NCBI RefSeq assembly: GCF_900090285.1
Contig: NZ_LT607754.1
Coordinates: forward strand, 6,288,001-6,352,000
Reading direction: 5' to 3'
DNA length: 64,000 bases
Origin: Micromonospora inositola
GTDB taxonomy: Bacteria; Actinomycetota; Actinomycetes; Mycobacteriales; Micromonosporaceae
Shown here: in pieces, positions 1 to 8,463 of the stretch
Position numbering within the stretch: position 1 is the first letter of the stretch
Layout: every line of letters begins with the position of its first letter
Translations under genes and position numbers: made by a program
Notes under the pieces: generated by a model
Seen by the model: only the letters and a program-made list of their open reading frames with translations
What the model was told of the DNA's origin: nothing
Databases searched by the model: none

Positions 1-685
1 CCTTGACGTAGTCGCCCGGTCGGTTGCCGTTGACCATCTCGCACCACGGGTACCAGTTGCCGTTCATCTCGTGCGCGAACCGGATGGCCACCGGGTAGCC
101 GAGTGACTTGATCCCTTCGGCCCAGGACAGCAGGTAGCTGTCGAAGTCCCCGCGCGCTATGTGCGACAACCGGTAGCTGGGTTGGTTCGACCGCATCTTG
201 TCGATCTTGCGGGCCGCGTACCGCTTCTTGCGGGCGGCTTCGTCCAACAGGTAGTCCCATGGTTCCCAGGCCAGCATCGGCAGCATGCCGCGGCCGCTGA
301 TCTGGTCGAAGAGCGCACGGTCGAACTTGCCGGTCGCCCATCCCGAGCTGAAGAGCATGACCTGCGGCTGACGCTTCGCGGCCGTCGTGAACTTGTTCAC
401 CGCCGTGAAGTCGTACGGGCCTTCGAGTGTCGCCACGCCGATGAAGGTCTTCCCGCCCGGCGGGAAGAGTTCGGGAGCCGTTCGAGGCGGCGTGGCTGGT
501 GCGGCCGTCGCCGCCGCGTGTGCTTCGACCGTCACCACCGTGCCCGGTTCGGCCTTCGCGAGCCGGTCGGACCGGACCCCGTCCCCGTCCCCGAACGTGG
601 TGGCCGGCGCTATGGCGAAGGCGTACGTCAGCAGCAGCGCGCCGGTCAACATCATCATCACCCGCGGAACTGTCAGTCCCACCAT
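1..685 (-). CDS. GH26-like secreted glycoside hydrolase, third tandem copy (3' end outside window)
   Basis: The C-terminus lies beyond the left edge. I place the start at the ATG at 685, because its product (MVGLTVPRV...) lines up with the starts of the two following paralogues and has a purine-rich ribosome binding site (GAGGGGG) 6 nt upstream. A hydrophobic N-terminal segment of about 20 residues looks like a signal peptide or anchor. A low-complexity linker follows, about 17 residues longer than in the other copies. The catalytic domain then begins at ELFPPAGK and contains the acid/base motif HEMNG followed by WYPW, typical of GH26 (beta-mannanase and related enzymes). The nucleophile region is outside the window. 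About 228 codons are visible and the frame is open. It is the last of three tandem copies downstream of the GT2 gene. Substrate is inferred only from the family. Confidence 0.85.
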   Translation of the reverse strand, partial: MVGLTVPRVMMMLTGALLLTYAFAIAPATTFGDGDGVRSDRLAKAEPGTVVTVEAHAAATAAPATPPRTAPELFPPGGKTFIGVATLEGPYDFTAVNKFTTAAKRQPQVMLFSSGWATGKFDRALFDQISGRGMLPMLAWEPWDYLLDEAARKKRYAARKIDKMRSNQPSYRLSHIARGDFDSYLLSWAEGIKSLGYPVAIRFAHEMNGNWYPWCEMVNGNRPGDYVK

Positions 686-701
686 GGGCAACCCCCTCAG
701 C

Positions 702-727
702 CGCCACCGTGACTTCGGCGGGTGGCG
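702..727. repeat. Hairpin repeat upstream of GH26 copy 3
   Basis: This is an inverted repeat with arms CGCCACC and GGTGGCG about 17 nt upstream of the start codon. The same sequence stands in front of all three GH26 genes (see 1954 and 3270). This copy has lost one base, which shortens the 9-bp stem of the others to 7 bp. The flanking bases still encode the degenerate tail EERHPPKSR of the upstream GT2 protein, so the hairpin travelled with the tandem duplication. Confidence 0.7.
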
Positions 728-802
728 CTCCTCGTTTGACACCTTCACCCCGTTCGCCAGCTACTGCCTGGTTGCTTTATTCGTCAGCCTGATACAGCTG
801 GC

Positions 803-1936
803 CTAACGGACGAGCTGGGTACGCGGGAGCATCTCCGGCGACCAGGTGAACTGGTAGCGAGGGGCGGCGACCGCCCGGGCGAAGGTCTTTGCCACGGCCG
901 GGGAGCTCACGATGCGCCAGTCCCGCTCCTTGTCCACCTCGAACCAGATGAGTCCGATGATGTCTTTGTTTGTGGGCAGCGACTGGAAGGTCTCCCGGAT
1001 CCATTCGGCCTTGCGCCCGTTGGCGTCGGAGGCACCGGTCTCGGTGATGACCAGCGGTTTCCTGCTGAACGTGCGGATCTCGGCAATGGTGGGGCCGAAG
1101 ATCTCATCGAAGGACCTGTAGTCCGTATAGACCCCGATGCCGTAGTAGCCCGAGAGGCCCACCCAGTCGACGTAGTCATCGCCCGGGTAGAGCCTGGAGA
1201 GTTTCGGCGTCGAGTCGTCCCATCTGGCATTCGGGCTCCACACCCAGCTCACGTTGGTGGCCCCGGCCGCCCGGAAAAGATCATGTACGTGCCGCCAGGC
1301 CCTGACGTACTCGCCCGGCCGGTTGGCGTTGCTCGCCTCGGACCACGGATACCAGTCACCGTTCATCTCGTGCGCTAACCGGATGGCCACCGGGTAGCCG
1401 AGTGACTTGATCCCTTCGGCCCAGGACCGCAGGTAGGGGTCGAAGTCCCCGCCCGTGATGCGGGACAACCGGTAGTTCGGTTGGTTGGACCTAATCTTGT
1501 CGATCTCGCGGGTGGGCAAACCCTTCTTTCGGGCCGCTTCGTCCAATTTGTTGTCCCATGGTTCCCAGGCCAGCGCCGGCAGCATGCCCCGGCCTTTGAT
1601 CCGGTCGAAGAGCGTCCGGTCGAATGTGTCGGACGCCCACCACGAACTGAAAAGCATCACCTGCGGCTGGTGTTTCGCGGCCGCCGTGAACGTGTCCAGC
1701 GCCGCGAAGTCGTGCGGGCCCTTGTCGGTCATCACACCGATGAACGCCTTGCCGGCCGGCGGGAAGAGTTCCGCAGCCGGCCGGGGCGATGCACCCGGCT
1801 CGGCCTTCGCAAGCCGGTCGGACTGGCCGTCCGCCCGGCCCCCAAACGTGGTGGTCGGTGCTATGGCGACCGCGTAGGTCAGCAGCAGCGCGCCGATCAG
1901 CACCATCAGGACCCGCGGAACGGTCAACCTCATCAT
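803..1936 (-). CDS. GH26-like secreted glycoside hydrolase, second tandem copy
   Basis: The product has 377 residues. An N-terminal hydrophobic segment (about residues 8-26) is a likely signal peptide or membrane anchor, and a Pro/Ala-rich linker leads to the catalytic domain from about residue 57. The GH26 signature is present: HEMNG at 189-193 with E190 as predicted acid/base, followed by WYPW, and ITETGAS at 297-303 with E299 as predicted nucleophile. Known GH26 enzymes hydrolyse beta-1,4-mannans or related beta-glycans. The gene starts ATGATG with an AGAAGG site 7 nt upstream. It is a close paralogue of the genes on both sides, all downstream of a processive GT2. A role in trimming or releasing a polymer made by that enzyme is inferred. 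Confidence 0.9.
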   Translation of the reverse strand: MMRLTVPRVLMVLIGALLLTYAVAIAPTTTFGGRADGQSDRLAKAEPGASPRPAAELFPPAGKAFIGVMTDKGPHDFAALDTFTAAAKHQPQVMLFSSWWASDTFDRTLFDRIKGRGMLPALAWEPWDNKLDEAARKKGLPTREIDKIRSNQPNYRLSRITGGDFDPYLRSWAEGIKSLGYPVAIRLAHEMNGDWYPWSEASNANRPGEYVRAWRHVHDLFRAAGATNVSWVWSPNARWDDSTPKLSRLYPGDDYVDWVGLSGYYGIGVYTDYRSFDEIFGPTIAEIRTFSRKPLVITETGASDANGRKAEWIRETFQSLPTNKDIIGLIWFEVDKERDWRIVSSPAVAKTFARAVAAPRYQFTWSPEMLPRTQLVR

Positions 1937-2007
1937 TGCAGAACCTTCTCAGCCGCCACCCGTGACTTCGGCGGGTGGCGATCCTCGCTGTCGGCGCGAG
2001 CGACCGG
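1933..2007 (-). pseudogene. Duplicated C-terminal tail of the GT2 gene
   Basis: In front of GH26 copy 2 the minus strand reads SEDRHPPKSRVAAEKVLQ and a stop that overlaps the GH26 start. This is nearly identical to the last codons of the GT2 gene at 3249 (SEERHPPKSRVAADGVLQ). It shows that the tandem duplication unit began inside the 3' end of the GT2 gene and included the hairpin, ribosome binding site and the whole GH26 gene. It is not expected to encode a protein by itself. Confidence 0.75.
1954..1980. repeat. Hairpin repeat upstream of GH26 copy 2
   Basis: A perfect 9-bp inverted repeat (arms CGCCACCCG and CGGGTGGCG, 9-nt loop) lies 18 nt upstream of the GH26 ATG. It matches the repeat at 3270-3296 exactly and that at 702-727 except for one base. 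In mRNA it would fold just before the ribosome binding site, so it could influence translation or mark an mRNA processing point. That role is inference. Confidence 0.7.
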
Positions 2008-2118
2008 CTCGGTCTGATCTGGCTGGGCGTGACCTGAGTGGACAGCCCGGCTCCAGGTCGCCCGTCCTGCCGGTGCGGTCGTCGACATCGGTCGGGGACG
2101 AGGCAGGGCACGGAACAT

Positions 2119-3252
2119 CTAATCCTCCAGTTTCGTGCGCAGGAGCATGTCCGGCGACCAGGTGACCTGGTAGCGAGGGGCGGCGACCGCCTGGGCGAAG
2201 GCCGTGGCCACGGCCGGGGAGCTCACGATGCGCCAGTCGAGTTCCTTGTTCACCTCGAACCAGATCAGCCCGATGATGTCCGGGTAGCTGCGCAGTGTCT
2301 GGAACGCCTTCTTGATCCATTCGGCCTTGCGCCCGTTGTGGTCGGAAGCACCGGCCTCGGTGATGACCATCGGCTTCCTGCTGAAGGTGCGGATCTCGGT
2401 GATGGTCTTCTTGAAGATCTCGTCGAAGGAGAGGTACTGGGCGAAGTCCCACTTGCCGTAGTAGCCCGTAACGCCGAGCCAGTCCACGTAGTCGTCGCCC
2501 GGGTAGTAAGTGGAGAGCTTGGGGGTCAAGTCGGTATATCTGACGTTCGCGCTCCACACCCAGGTGACGTTCGTGGCCCCGGCCGTCCTGAACACATCGT
2601 GTACGTGGCGCCAGGCTTTCACGTAGTCACCCGGCTGGTTGCCGTTGACCAGCTCGCACCACGGGTACCAGTAGCCGTTCATCTCGTGGGCGAACCGGAT
2701 GGCCACCGGGTAGCCGAGTGACTTGATCCCTTCAGCCCAGGACCGCACGTAGCTGTCGAAGTCTCCGCCCGCTATGCGGGACAGTCGGTAGCGAGGTTGA
2801 TCCGACCGGATCCTGTCGATCTCGGCGGCGGCCAACTTCTGCTTCCGAGCCCCCTGATCCAGCTGGTAGTCCCATGGTTCCCAGCCCAGCATCGGCATCA
2901 TGCCGCGGTCACGAATCCGGTCGAAGAGCGTCCGGTCGAACGTGGCGGACGCCCAACCCTCGCTGAAGAGCATGACCTGCGGCTGGTGCTTGGCGGCCGC
3001 GGTGAAGCTGTCCACCGGCTTGAAGTCGTGAGGGCCCTTGTCGGTCATGATACCGATGAACGTCTTTCCCGCTGGCGGGAAGAGTTCTCGAGGTCGGGGC
3101 GACGCACTGGGTTGGGCGGGCGCCTTTGCTTCGGCCGTCACCGCCCTGCCCCGGCCCTCGGAGGTGGTGGCGGGCGCTATGGCGAAGGCATAGGTCAGCA
3201 GCAGTGCGCCGGTCAACACCATCATGACCCGCGGAACGCTCAACCTCATCAT
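2119..3252 (-). CDS. GH26-like secreted glycoside hydrolase, first tandem copy
   Basis: This is a 377-residue paralogue of the gene at 803, with the same layout: N-terminal hydrophobic segment, short Pro/Ala-rich linker, then a GH26 domain with HEMNG at about 189-193 and ITEAGAS at about 297-303. Both predicted catalytic glutamates are kept, so the copy should be active. The start ATGATG overlaps the GT2 stop codon (ATGA), indicating translational coupling to GT2. This is the ancestral arrangement from which the other two copies probably arose, because only here is the GT2 tail attached to a full GT2 gene. The substrate could be beta-mannan, beta-xylan or mixed-linkage beta-glucan. The sequence alone does not decide. 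Confidence 0.9.
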   Translation of the reverse strand: MMRLSVPRVMMVLTGALLLTYAFAIAPATTSEGRGRAVTAEAKAPAQPSASPRPRELFPPAGKTFIGIMTDKGPHDFKPVDSFTAAAKHQPQVMLFSEGWASATFDRTLFDRIRDRGMMPMLGWEPWDYQLDQGARKQKLAAAEIDRIRSDQPRYRLSRIAGGDFDSYVRSWAEGIKSLGYPVAIRFAHEMNGYWYPWCELVNGNQPGDYVKAWRHVHDVFRTAGATNVTWVWSANVRYTDLTPKLSTYYPGDDYVDWLGVTGYYGKWDFAQYLSFDEIFKKTITEIRTFSRKPMVITEAGASDHNGRKAEWIKKAFQTLRSYPDIIGLIWFEVNKELDWRIVSSPAVATAFAQAVAAPRYQVTWSPDMLLRTKLED

Positions 3253-5150
3253 TGCAGAACCCCGTCAGCCGCCACCCGTGACTTCGGCGGGTGGCGCTCC
3301 TCGCTTGCAGCGGCGCGAGCGGTGAGCTCGGCCGTGTCGTCCTGCTGCTCGCGGCGGGCCCGCACGCTCGACACGAGCGCGATCAGCGGCGGGCCCAGAC
3401 CTGTCAGGAGGGTCAGGACCGGCCACACCCGGAGCAGGGTGAAGTCGTTGCCCAGCAGGAAACTCGCGCCGAGCAGGCCGGCGGCGAAGGCGGCCCAGCA
3501 GAAGTGCAGACGGAAGGTGCCGAGCGACTCGGTGGTGCGCAGCTTCCCCTTGGCCGTCACCACGAACCCGAGCTTCCGCCGCAGCAGCGCACCCACACCG
3601 GCGGCCACGTAGATGGGACCGGCGAAGAGCGCCAGCGCCATGCCGACCACGCCGATCTCCTCCCGCTCGTGCGGGGCGATGTTGAAGCGGCGTAGCCAGA
3701 GCCACAGCACGAGCCAGGTGCCGATGGTCGAGCCCCACAGCACCGACCACACGGTGACGTCGAGCTGGGCCGCGCTCACCCCGGTCAGCAGAGACATGGC
3801 CGTGGCGAAGTTGCCGAGCAACAGGCTGACCGCCACGCTCGGGTAGTAGAACTGAAGCAGGCGGTACTGCCAGCGCCGCCGTGACGGCAGTTCGCGGGGC
3901 GCGCGCAGGTCGCGACGTACCAGGATCTCGCAGATGCCGGCCGCCCACCGCTTCTGCTGGTTGAAGTAGTCCGCCCACGACGTCGGGCCTTCCCCGATCG
4001 CCACCACGTCCGGGGTGTAGACGCCCTTCCACTGGTTGCCCGTCTCCGGGTTCACAGCGGCGTGGATGCGGATGCTGGTCAGGTGGTCCTCGATGATCGA
4101 GTCCTGGTAGCCGCCGATGCTCTGCCACGCCGCTGGTCGGTAGAGGTGGCCGGTGCCGGTGAGCAGTGGGGCGTCCAGACCGTTTCCGCCGCGCGCGATG
4201 AGCCCGTTGTAGAGGTACTGCTGGACCGAGGCGCCGTGCGCGACCAGGTTCTGGTGCATGTTGCCGTAGACCTGCGGCGTCACCACGAAGGCGACGTCCG
4301 GGTCGCGGAAGTAGCCAAGCGTCCGCTCGAGGAAGTTCGGCAGCGGCACGTGATCCGGGTCGACGTTGGCGACCACGTCGTAGTCGTGCTCGTGTTCGGC
4401 CCGCCAGGCGTTGTGGTTGCCCGACTTCGTCCTGGCCCGGAACTCACCGGTCGGCTGGTTGTACTGCGGTAGACCCTTGCGACTGAAGTGACGCACCCCG
4501 AGCCGCGCGGCCATCTCCCGCACCGCCGGGTCGTTACCCTCGTCGAGGATCCAGACGTCGACCCGACCGCAGTACACGATCTGCTTCAACCGCCACAGGG
4601 TCCGCTCGACGACGTCGATCGGCTCCTTGCTGGGCACGATCGTGGTGAGCAGGGCCACCCGTAGGCCGACCGGAGGATCGACCGGGACCGGGTCCTTGGC
4701 GTTGAAGGCGAACACCCAGACGACCACGTTCTGCGCGAGGCGGATCAGCTCGACGCCGACGACCACGCAGAAGCCGAGCCGGGCCGCCACGGTCTGCCAG
4801 CTTCCGAGCCCGATCACGCCTGATCCGGGTACGTGCTCGGGAAGCAGCAGCCATCCGACGAGCAGCAGCCCGGCCGCGCTGTTGACGAGGACGAGCAACG
4901 TCAGGACCAGCCGTGCCGCGGGCGAGACGGCATGGCGGAACTCGACCGCCGCCTGCGGGTGCCGCGGCGCGACCAGGGGTCCGGCGGTGGCGCCACATTT
5001 CGCGTACGCGAGACGAGCCCTGATGTTCAGCTGGCGACGATCGGGGCCCTGACCAGATGGCGGCTGGGCCGGGTTGACGACCGGAGTCCTTCCCCCGGAC
5101 GTCCCTTCCTTTGTGGCTGAAGACAGGCGCGTATCGGCGACGACGCCCAC
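3249..5150 (-). CDS. Processive family 2 glycosyltransferase (cellulose-synthase-like)
   Basis: About 633 residues. Two N-terminal membrane segments precede a GT-A domain with the motifs of processive beta-glycan synthases: DPD at about 264 (metal and UDP-sugar binding), EDH at about 355 (catalytic base region) and QQKRW at about 398-402. Several C-terminal membrane helices follow. Such enzymes polymerise sugar from UDP- or GDP-sugars and extrude the chain. No PilZ domain is visible. I chose the GTG at 5150 because GGGGGA lies just upstream; a TTG at 5162 is the longer alternative. It follows the GT-C gene at 5290 and its stop overlaps the first GH26 gene, suggesting one exopolysaccharide operon. 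The C-terminal tail HPPKSRVAADGVLQ overlaps the repeated hairpin. Confidence 0.88.
   Translation of the reverse strand: MGVVADTRLSSATKEGTSGGRTPVVNPAQPPSGQGPDRRQLNIRARLAYAKCGATAGPLVAPRHPQAAVEFRHAVSPAARLVLTLLVLVNSAAGLLLVGWLLLPEHVPGSGVIGLGSWQTVAARLGFCVVVGVELIRLAQNVVVWVFAFNAKDPVPVDPPVGLRVALLTTIVPSKEPIDVVERTLWRLKQIVYCGRVDVWILDEGNDPAVREMAARLGVRHFSRKGLPQYNQPTGEFRARTKSGNHNAWRAEHEHDYDVVANVDPDHVPLPNFLERTLGYFRDPDVAFVVTPQVYGNMHQNLVAHGASVQQYLYNGLIARGGNGLDAPLLTGTGHLYRPAAWQSIGGYQDSIIEDHLTSIRIHAAVNPETGNQWKGVYTPDVVAIGEGPTSWADYFNQQKRWAAGICEILVRRDLRAPRELPSRRRWQYRLLQFYYPSVAVSLLLGNFATAMSLLTGVSAAQLDVTVWSVLWGSTIGTWLVLWLWLRRFNIAPHEREEIGVVGMALALFAGPIYVAAGVGALLRRKLGFVVTAKGKLRTTESLGTFRLHFCWAAFAAGLLGASFLLGNDFTLLRVWPVLTLLTGLGPPLIALVSSVRARREQQDDTAELTARAAASEERHPPKSRVAADGVLQ
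3270..3296. repeat. Hairpin repeat at GT2/GH26 junction
   Basis: A perfect 9-bp stem (CGCCACCCG / CGGGTGGCG) with a 9-nt loop lies inside the last codons of the GT2 gene, 18 nt before the coupled GH26 start. It is the likely parent of the copies at 702 and 1954. Being inside the coding region and just before a coupled start, it may tune the ratio of GH26 to GT2 translation (inference). Confidence 0.65.
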
Positions 5151-5289
5151 GTTGTCCCCCAAGGGTGTGAGTCCTGCTCGCCACGAACTCGACTGTGGCT
5201 GAGCCTAAACGTGCAATACGGTCAAAAAACGCGAGTTGCTCTAATCACGGCAGAGGGCCACGGCAGTCGTTCCTGGGAGCGGCGACCGG

Positions 5290-6810
5290 TCAGAGATCCG
5301 TTCGCTCGTCCACCAGCAGGGCCAGCGTGAGCCCCGTCGGACGCCAGACCTGCGCCACCCGATACCTCGTTCGCAGCAGCTGCTCCTTCGCGCCACCGAT
5401 GGCGCGCACCGGGTCCGGCTGCTCACCGAGGCGAACCACCCACAGTCGCCGCGTCCCCTGCAGGCACCTGGCGACATCGGCGCATTCGGGGACCGGGAGT
5501 CGACCGTCGACGCGGTCTGGACCGGTGGCGAGCACGTCCTTCGGCCGGCGGTCGGCGGGAAGGTAGTGCGCCACCACGTTCCGGCCGACCCGTCCACCTC
5601 CGGCGTCCGACGAGCTGTAGACGACGCCGTCACCGGGCTGCAGCCGAGGTCCGATGATCTCCACGAGCTGACGGGTGGCCTGTTGATGTCCATCGGGTTC
5701 CCGCAGGACAACCTGTGCCGGCGCAACGATCAGGGCGATCGCCGCCAGCACACCCACCGACCATCGAGCGCCGGCCCGAGCGAGGGCGACCGCGCCGAGC
5801 GTCGCCCACGCCGGAAGCGTGAAGAGCAGGCACTGCGGCAGCCAGATCGGTGTCGCCTGCGCGATGAGCAGCAGCACGAGCGGCGGTACCACCGCCCAGG
5901 CCGTGTAGATGGCAGCGTTGTGCCGCAGCGGGAGGCTGAACAGCGCCAGCATGAGCAGCACGGCCCCCAGCGCGGTGACGCCGAACAGTTCCCGGGGGGT
6001 CGCGGCCAGCACGGTCAGGCTCGGGTTCGAGGCCGGGGCGAGCTGCGCGCCGTGCCGCGTGGCGAACCAGAGCAGCGCGGCCACGGGTAGCGCGCCCACG
6101 GACGCGGCGACCAGCCATCGGACCACCACCGTGCGCCGGAAGGCGAACATGGCCCAGCCGTGGCCGACGAGCAGCAGCAGCGCGACGACGTTGCACAGGC
6201 CCAGGACCACCACCGCGCCCCCGTAGCCGGCGAAGCGCCAGAACTTCGGCCGGTCGATCGCCGTCACGAGGAGCGACGTGGCCAGCACCGCGGCGAGCAG
6301 GGTAAACGCGTACGGCTGGGCCTCCTGCGCGTACCGCGCCGACGTCGGCAGCAGCGCGAAGACCACACCGGCCAGGACACCGGTGCCCGGCGCGAACAGC
6401 CGGGCCGCGAGCGCTCCGACGAGCGCTGCCGCCGCGGTCATGGCCAGGATGGAAGGTACCCGCAGGGCAAGGTCGGAGGTGCCGAAGACCGCCGCCCACG
6501 CCCGCATCAGCAGGTGGTACGGCCCGACGGCGACGTCGCCCGAGCGGAGCATCGACCAGTTGTCCCGCCAGGACGACGCAGCCCTGCCCCAGGTCACGAG
6601 TTCTTCCGTCCGCAGTCCGGGCGCGCCGGCTCGGACGGCGCCGAGTACGCCCATCAGCAGCGCCGGTACCAGCGACGCGGCGACGCGCCACCGCTGGGCG
6701 TCGGTCGCCGGACTGACGGATTCGTCGCCCTGGTCTTCTCCCCAGGGGTCCTCGACACTGACCTCCGCCGGCCCGAGCTGGGGCAGGGCCATGGTTTCCG
6801 CGTCCATCAT
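5290..6810 (-). CDS. GT-C fold polytopic membrane glycosyltransferase (PMT/GT39-like)
   Basis: 506 residues. A hydrophilic N-terminal stretch of about 40 residues precedes about ten membrane helices and an extracytoplasmic C-terminal domain. The first external loop carries TEELVTW, a place where GT-C enzymes (protein mannosyltransferases, ArnT) have their acidic catalytic residue, and the helices are rich in Ala, Leu and Val. These enzymes transfer sugar from a polyprenyl phosphate donor on the outer face of the membrane. It is followed 128 nt downstream by the GT2 gene on the same strand. The acceptor is unknown; a role in the same cell-surface polymer is likely. The start is the first of two ATG codons at 6810. 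Confidence 0.75.
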   Translation of the reverse strand: MMDAETMALPQLGPAEVSVEDPWGEDQGDESVSPATDAQRWRVAASLVPALLMGVLGAVRAGAPGLRTEELVTWGRAASSWRDNWSMLRSGDVAVGPYHLLMRAWAAVFGTSDLALRVPSILAMTAAAALVGALAARLFAPGTGVLAGVVFALLPTSARYAQEAQPYAFTLLAAVLATSLLVTAIDRPKFWRFAGYGGAVVVLGLCNVVALLLLVGHGWAMFAFRRTVVVRWLVAASVGALPVAALLWFATRHGAQLAPASNPSLTVLAATPRELFGVTALGAVLLMLALFSLPLRHNAAIYTAWAVVPPLVLLLIAQATPIWLPQCLLFTLPAWATLGAVALARAGARWSVGVLAAIALIVAPAQVVLREPDGHQQATRQLVEIIGPRLQPGDGVVYSSSDAGGGRVGRNVVAHYLPADRRPKDVLATGPDRVDGRLPVPECADVARCLQGTRRLWVVRLGEQPDPVRAIGGAKEQLLRTRYRVAQVWRPTGLTLALLVDERTDL

Positions 6811-7043
6811 CGTGTCTCACGCATCTCCGTGGGTTCCGACGGTCGCGGGCCCGGAGCCGCACCGCGGCGACGCCAAGCCGGCGTCCTCGTGGTGTGCGAA
6901 TCGGGCAGCACGAACCCGCGCCAGGAGCCCCTGGGGTCGAGTACTGGATGTCGCTTTGGAGCATATTGAGCGAGCCTCACCAAGGGTGGCGAGACGCGTC
7001 AAAAGCCACTAAACGGGCAAATAACGCCGACGCGCTGCGCGCG

Positions 7044-7340
7044 ATCAAGTTGGCGTCGGCTAAGACGATGCCGGTGCTCGGCCAGGGCACCTGGTACCCG
7101 GGCGAGAGCCCCGCGAAGCAGCGCGACGAGATCGTCGCCCTGCGTGCCGGGCCCGACCTCGGCATGACCATGATCGACACCGCCGAGATGTACGGCGACG
7201 GCACCTCGGAGGAACTGGTCGGCGAGGCTCGGCGTCGACCACATCGACCTCCATCCTCTACAACCTGACCCGTCGAGGTCCGGAGTACGACCTGCTGCCG
7301 TGGCTGCGCCAGCACCACCCGGTGATGGCGTACGCCTCTC
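7044..7340 (+). pseudogene. Aldo/keto reductase relic with internal deletion
   Basis: From 7068 the plus strand reads MPVLGQGTWYPGE, then a stretch ending GMTMIDTAEMYGDG and EELVGEA. This is the NADPH-binding N-terminus of an aldo/keto reductase, including the catalytic Asp and Tyr region. At about 7228 the frame and sequence jump to DHIDLHPLYNLTRRGPEYDL and PVMAYASP, a segment that normally lies about 100 residues later in the family. The middle, with the catalytic Lys and His region, and the C-terminus are missing. No functional enzyme can come from it. A short hairpin (CTCCTCCC / GGGAGGAG, 7338-7355) lies at its end. The surrounding 6811-7434 holds nothing else recognisable. Confidence 0.7.
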
Positions 7341-7434
7341 CTCCCCAGGGAGGAGGCGGCGCTCCGACCGCCGGCCGCAACCGGGGCCTGCGGTCGGGCG
7401 CGGTCCGGAGATCGGTTCACCAGCATCTACAGGT

Positions 7435-8364
7435 ATGACTACCGCGCTGCGCCGGGCGGCTCGCTGGCACCGCCCAATGATGGTTTTCGTGTCGGCGATG
7501 GCGGTGCTCGCCGTCGTCTCCGCGGTCGGCATCTTCGCCGACCCACGCGTCCTCACCGGCGTGCCGATCTGGCTCAAGCCGTTCAAGTTCTCCGTGTCCT
7601 TCGTGCTGTACGGCACCACCCTCGCCTGGATGCTCTCCCTGCTGCCGCGGCGTAGCCGGGTCGCGGAGTGGGCGGGCACGGTGATCGTCGCGATGTCACT
7701 GGCCGAGATGGTGGTGATCGTCGGTCAGGTGCTGCGCGGCACGACCAGCCACTACAACGAGACGACCCCGCTGAACGCCGCCCTGTGGCAGGCGATGGGC
7801 GCGTTGATCATGGTGCTGTTCGCCGCGCACTTCGTCATCGGGATCGTGGTGCTGCGTCAGCCGATCGCGGACCGGGCCGCCGCGTACGCGGTCGGGCTGG
7901 GGTTCGGCCTGTCCCTGCTGGGCATGCTGGCGGCGGTACCGATGCTGCTGCCCAGCCAGGCCCCGGGGATCGAGGGCATCAGCGGGGCGCACAGCGTGGG
8001 CGTACCGGACGGTGGGCCCGGGCTGCCGCTGGTCGGCTGGAGCACCACCGGCGGGGATCTGCGGATCGGGCACTTCGTGGGACTGCACGCCCTGCAGGCG
8101 CTGCCGATCCTGGCGATCCTGCTGAGCCGGTTCCTCGGGACGCGGCTGGACGAGCGCAGCCGCGTGCGGCTGCTGGTCGTCGCGGGCGGGGCTTACGGCG
8201 TACTCACGATGCTGTTGACCTGGCAGGCACTGCGCGGGCAGCCGCTGCTGCGTCCGGACGCGCTCACGCTCGCCGCCGTGGCGGCCCTGGTGGTGGTGAC
8301 CGTGACCGCCGCCGGCGTGATCGTGGCTCGCCGACGCCGCCCGGAACTGGCGCTGGCCGCATGA
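7435..8364 (+). CDS. Seven-helix integral membrane protein, function unknown
   Basis: 309 residues from the ATG at 7435. A longer upstream reading is possible but gives an Arg/Pro-rich leader lying over the aldo/keto reductase relic, so I prefer the internal ATG. About seven hydrophobic helices are visible, with conserved-looking polar loops (WLKPFKFSVSF, STTGGDLRIGHFVGLHALQ). The internal His residues in the GHFVGLHA stretch could bind a cofactor or metal. I do not recognise a characterised family; the pattern resembles uncharacterised actinobacterial membrane proteins. It lies 100 nt upstream of a histidine kinase on the same strand, so co-transcription with the two-component genes is possible. 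Confidence 0.7.
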   Translation: MTTALRRAARWHRPMMVFVSAMAVLAVVSAVGIFADPRVLTGVPIWLKPFKFSVSFVLYGTTLAWMLSLLPRRSRVAEWAGTVIVAMSLAEMVVIVGQVLRGTTSHYNETTPLNAALWQAMGALIMVLFAAHFVIGIVVLRQPIADRAAAYAVGLGFGLSLLGMLAAVPMLLPSQAPGIEGISGAHSVGVPDGGPGLPLVGWSTTGGDLRIGHFVGLHALQALPILAILLSRFLGTRLDERSRVRLLVVAGGAYGVLTMLLTWQALRGQPLLRPDALTLAAVAALVVVTVTAAGVIVARRRRPELALAA

Positions 8365-8463
8365 CCGGAAGGCTGTTCGGCCTGGGCCCCTACCTCGGGG
8401 TCCGGAGGTGGGTCCGGCCGGCGGTCGTTCCGGCCCGCGAGCCGCAGCGCCTAGGCTGATCCG

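Noticed and set aside
702..3296. The three regularly spaced hairpin repeats as a CRISPR array
   Set aside because: Spacing is over 1 kb with a gene in each interval. They belong to a tandem gene duplication.
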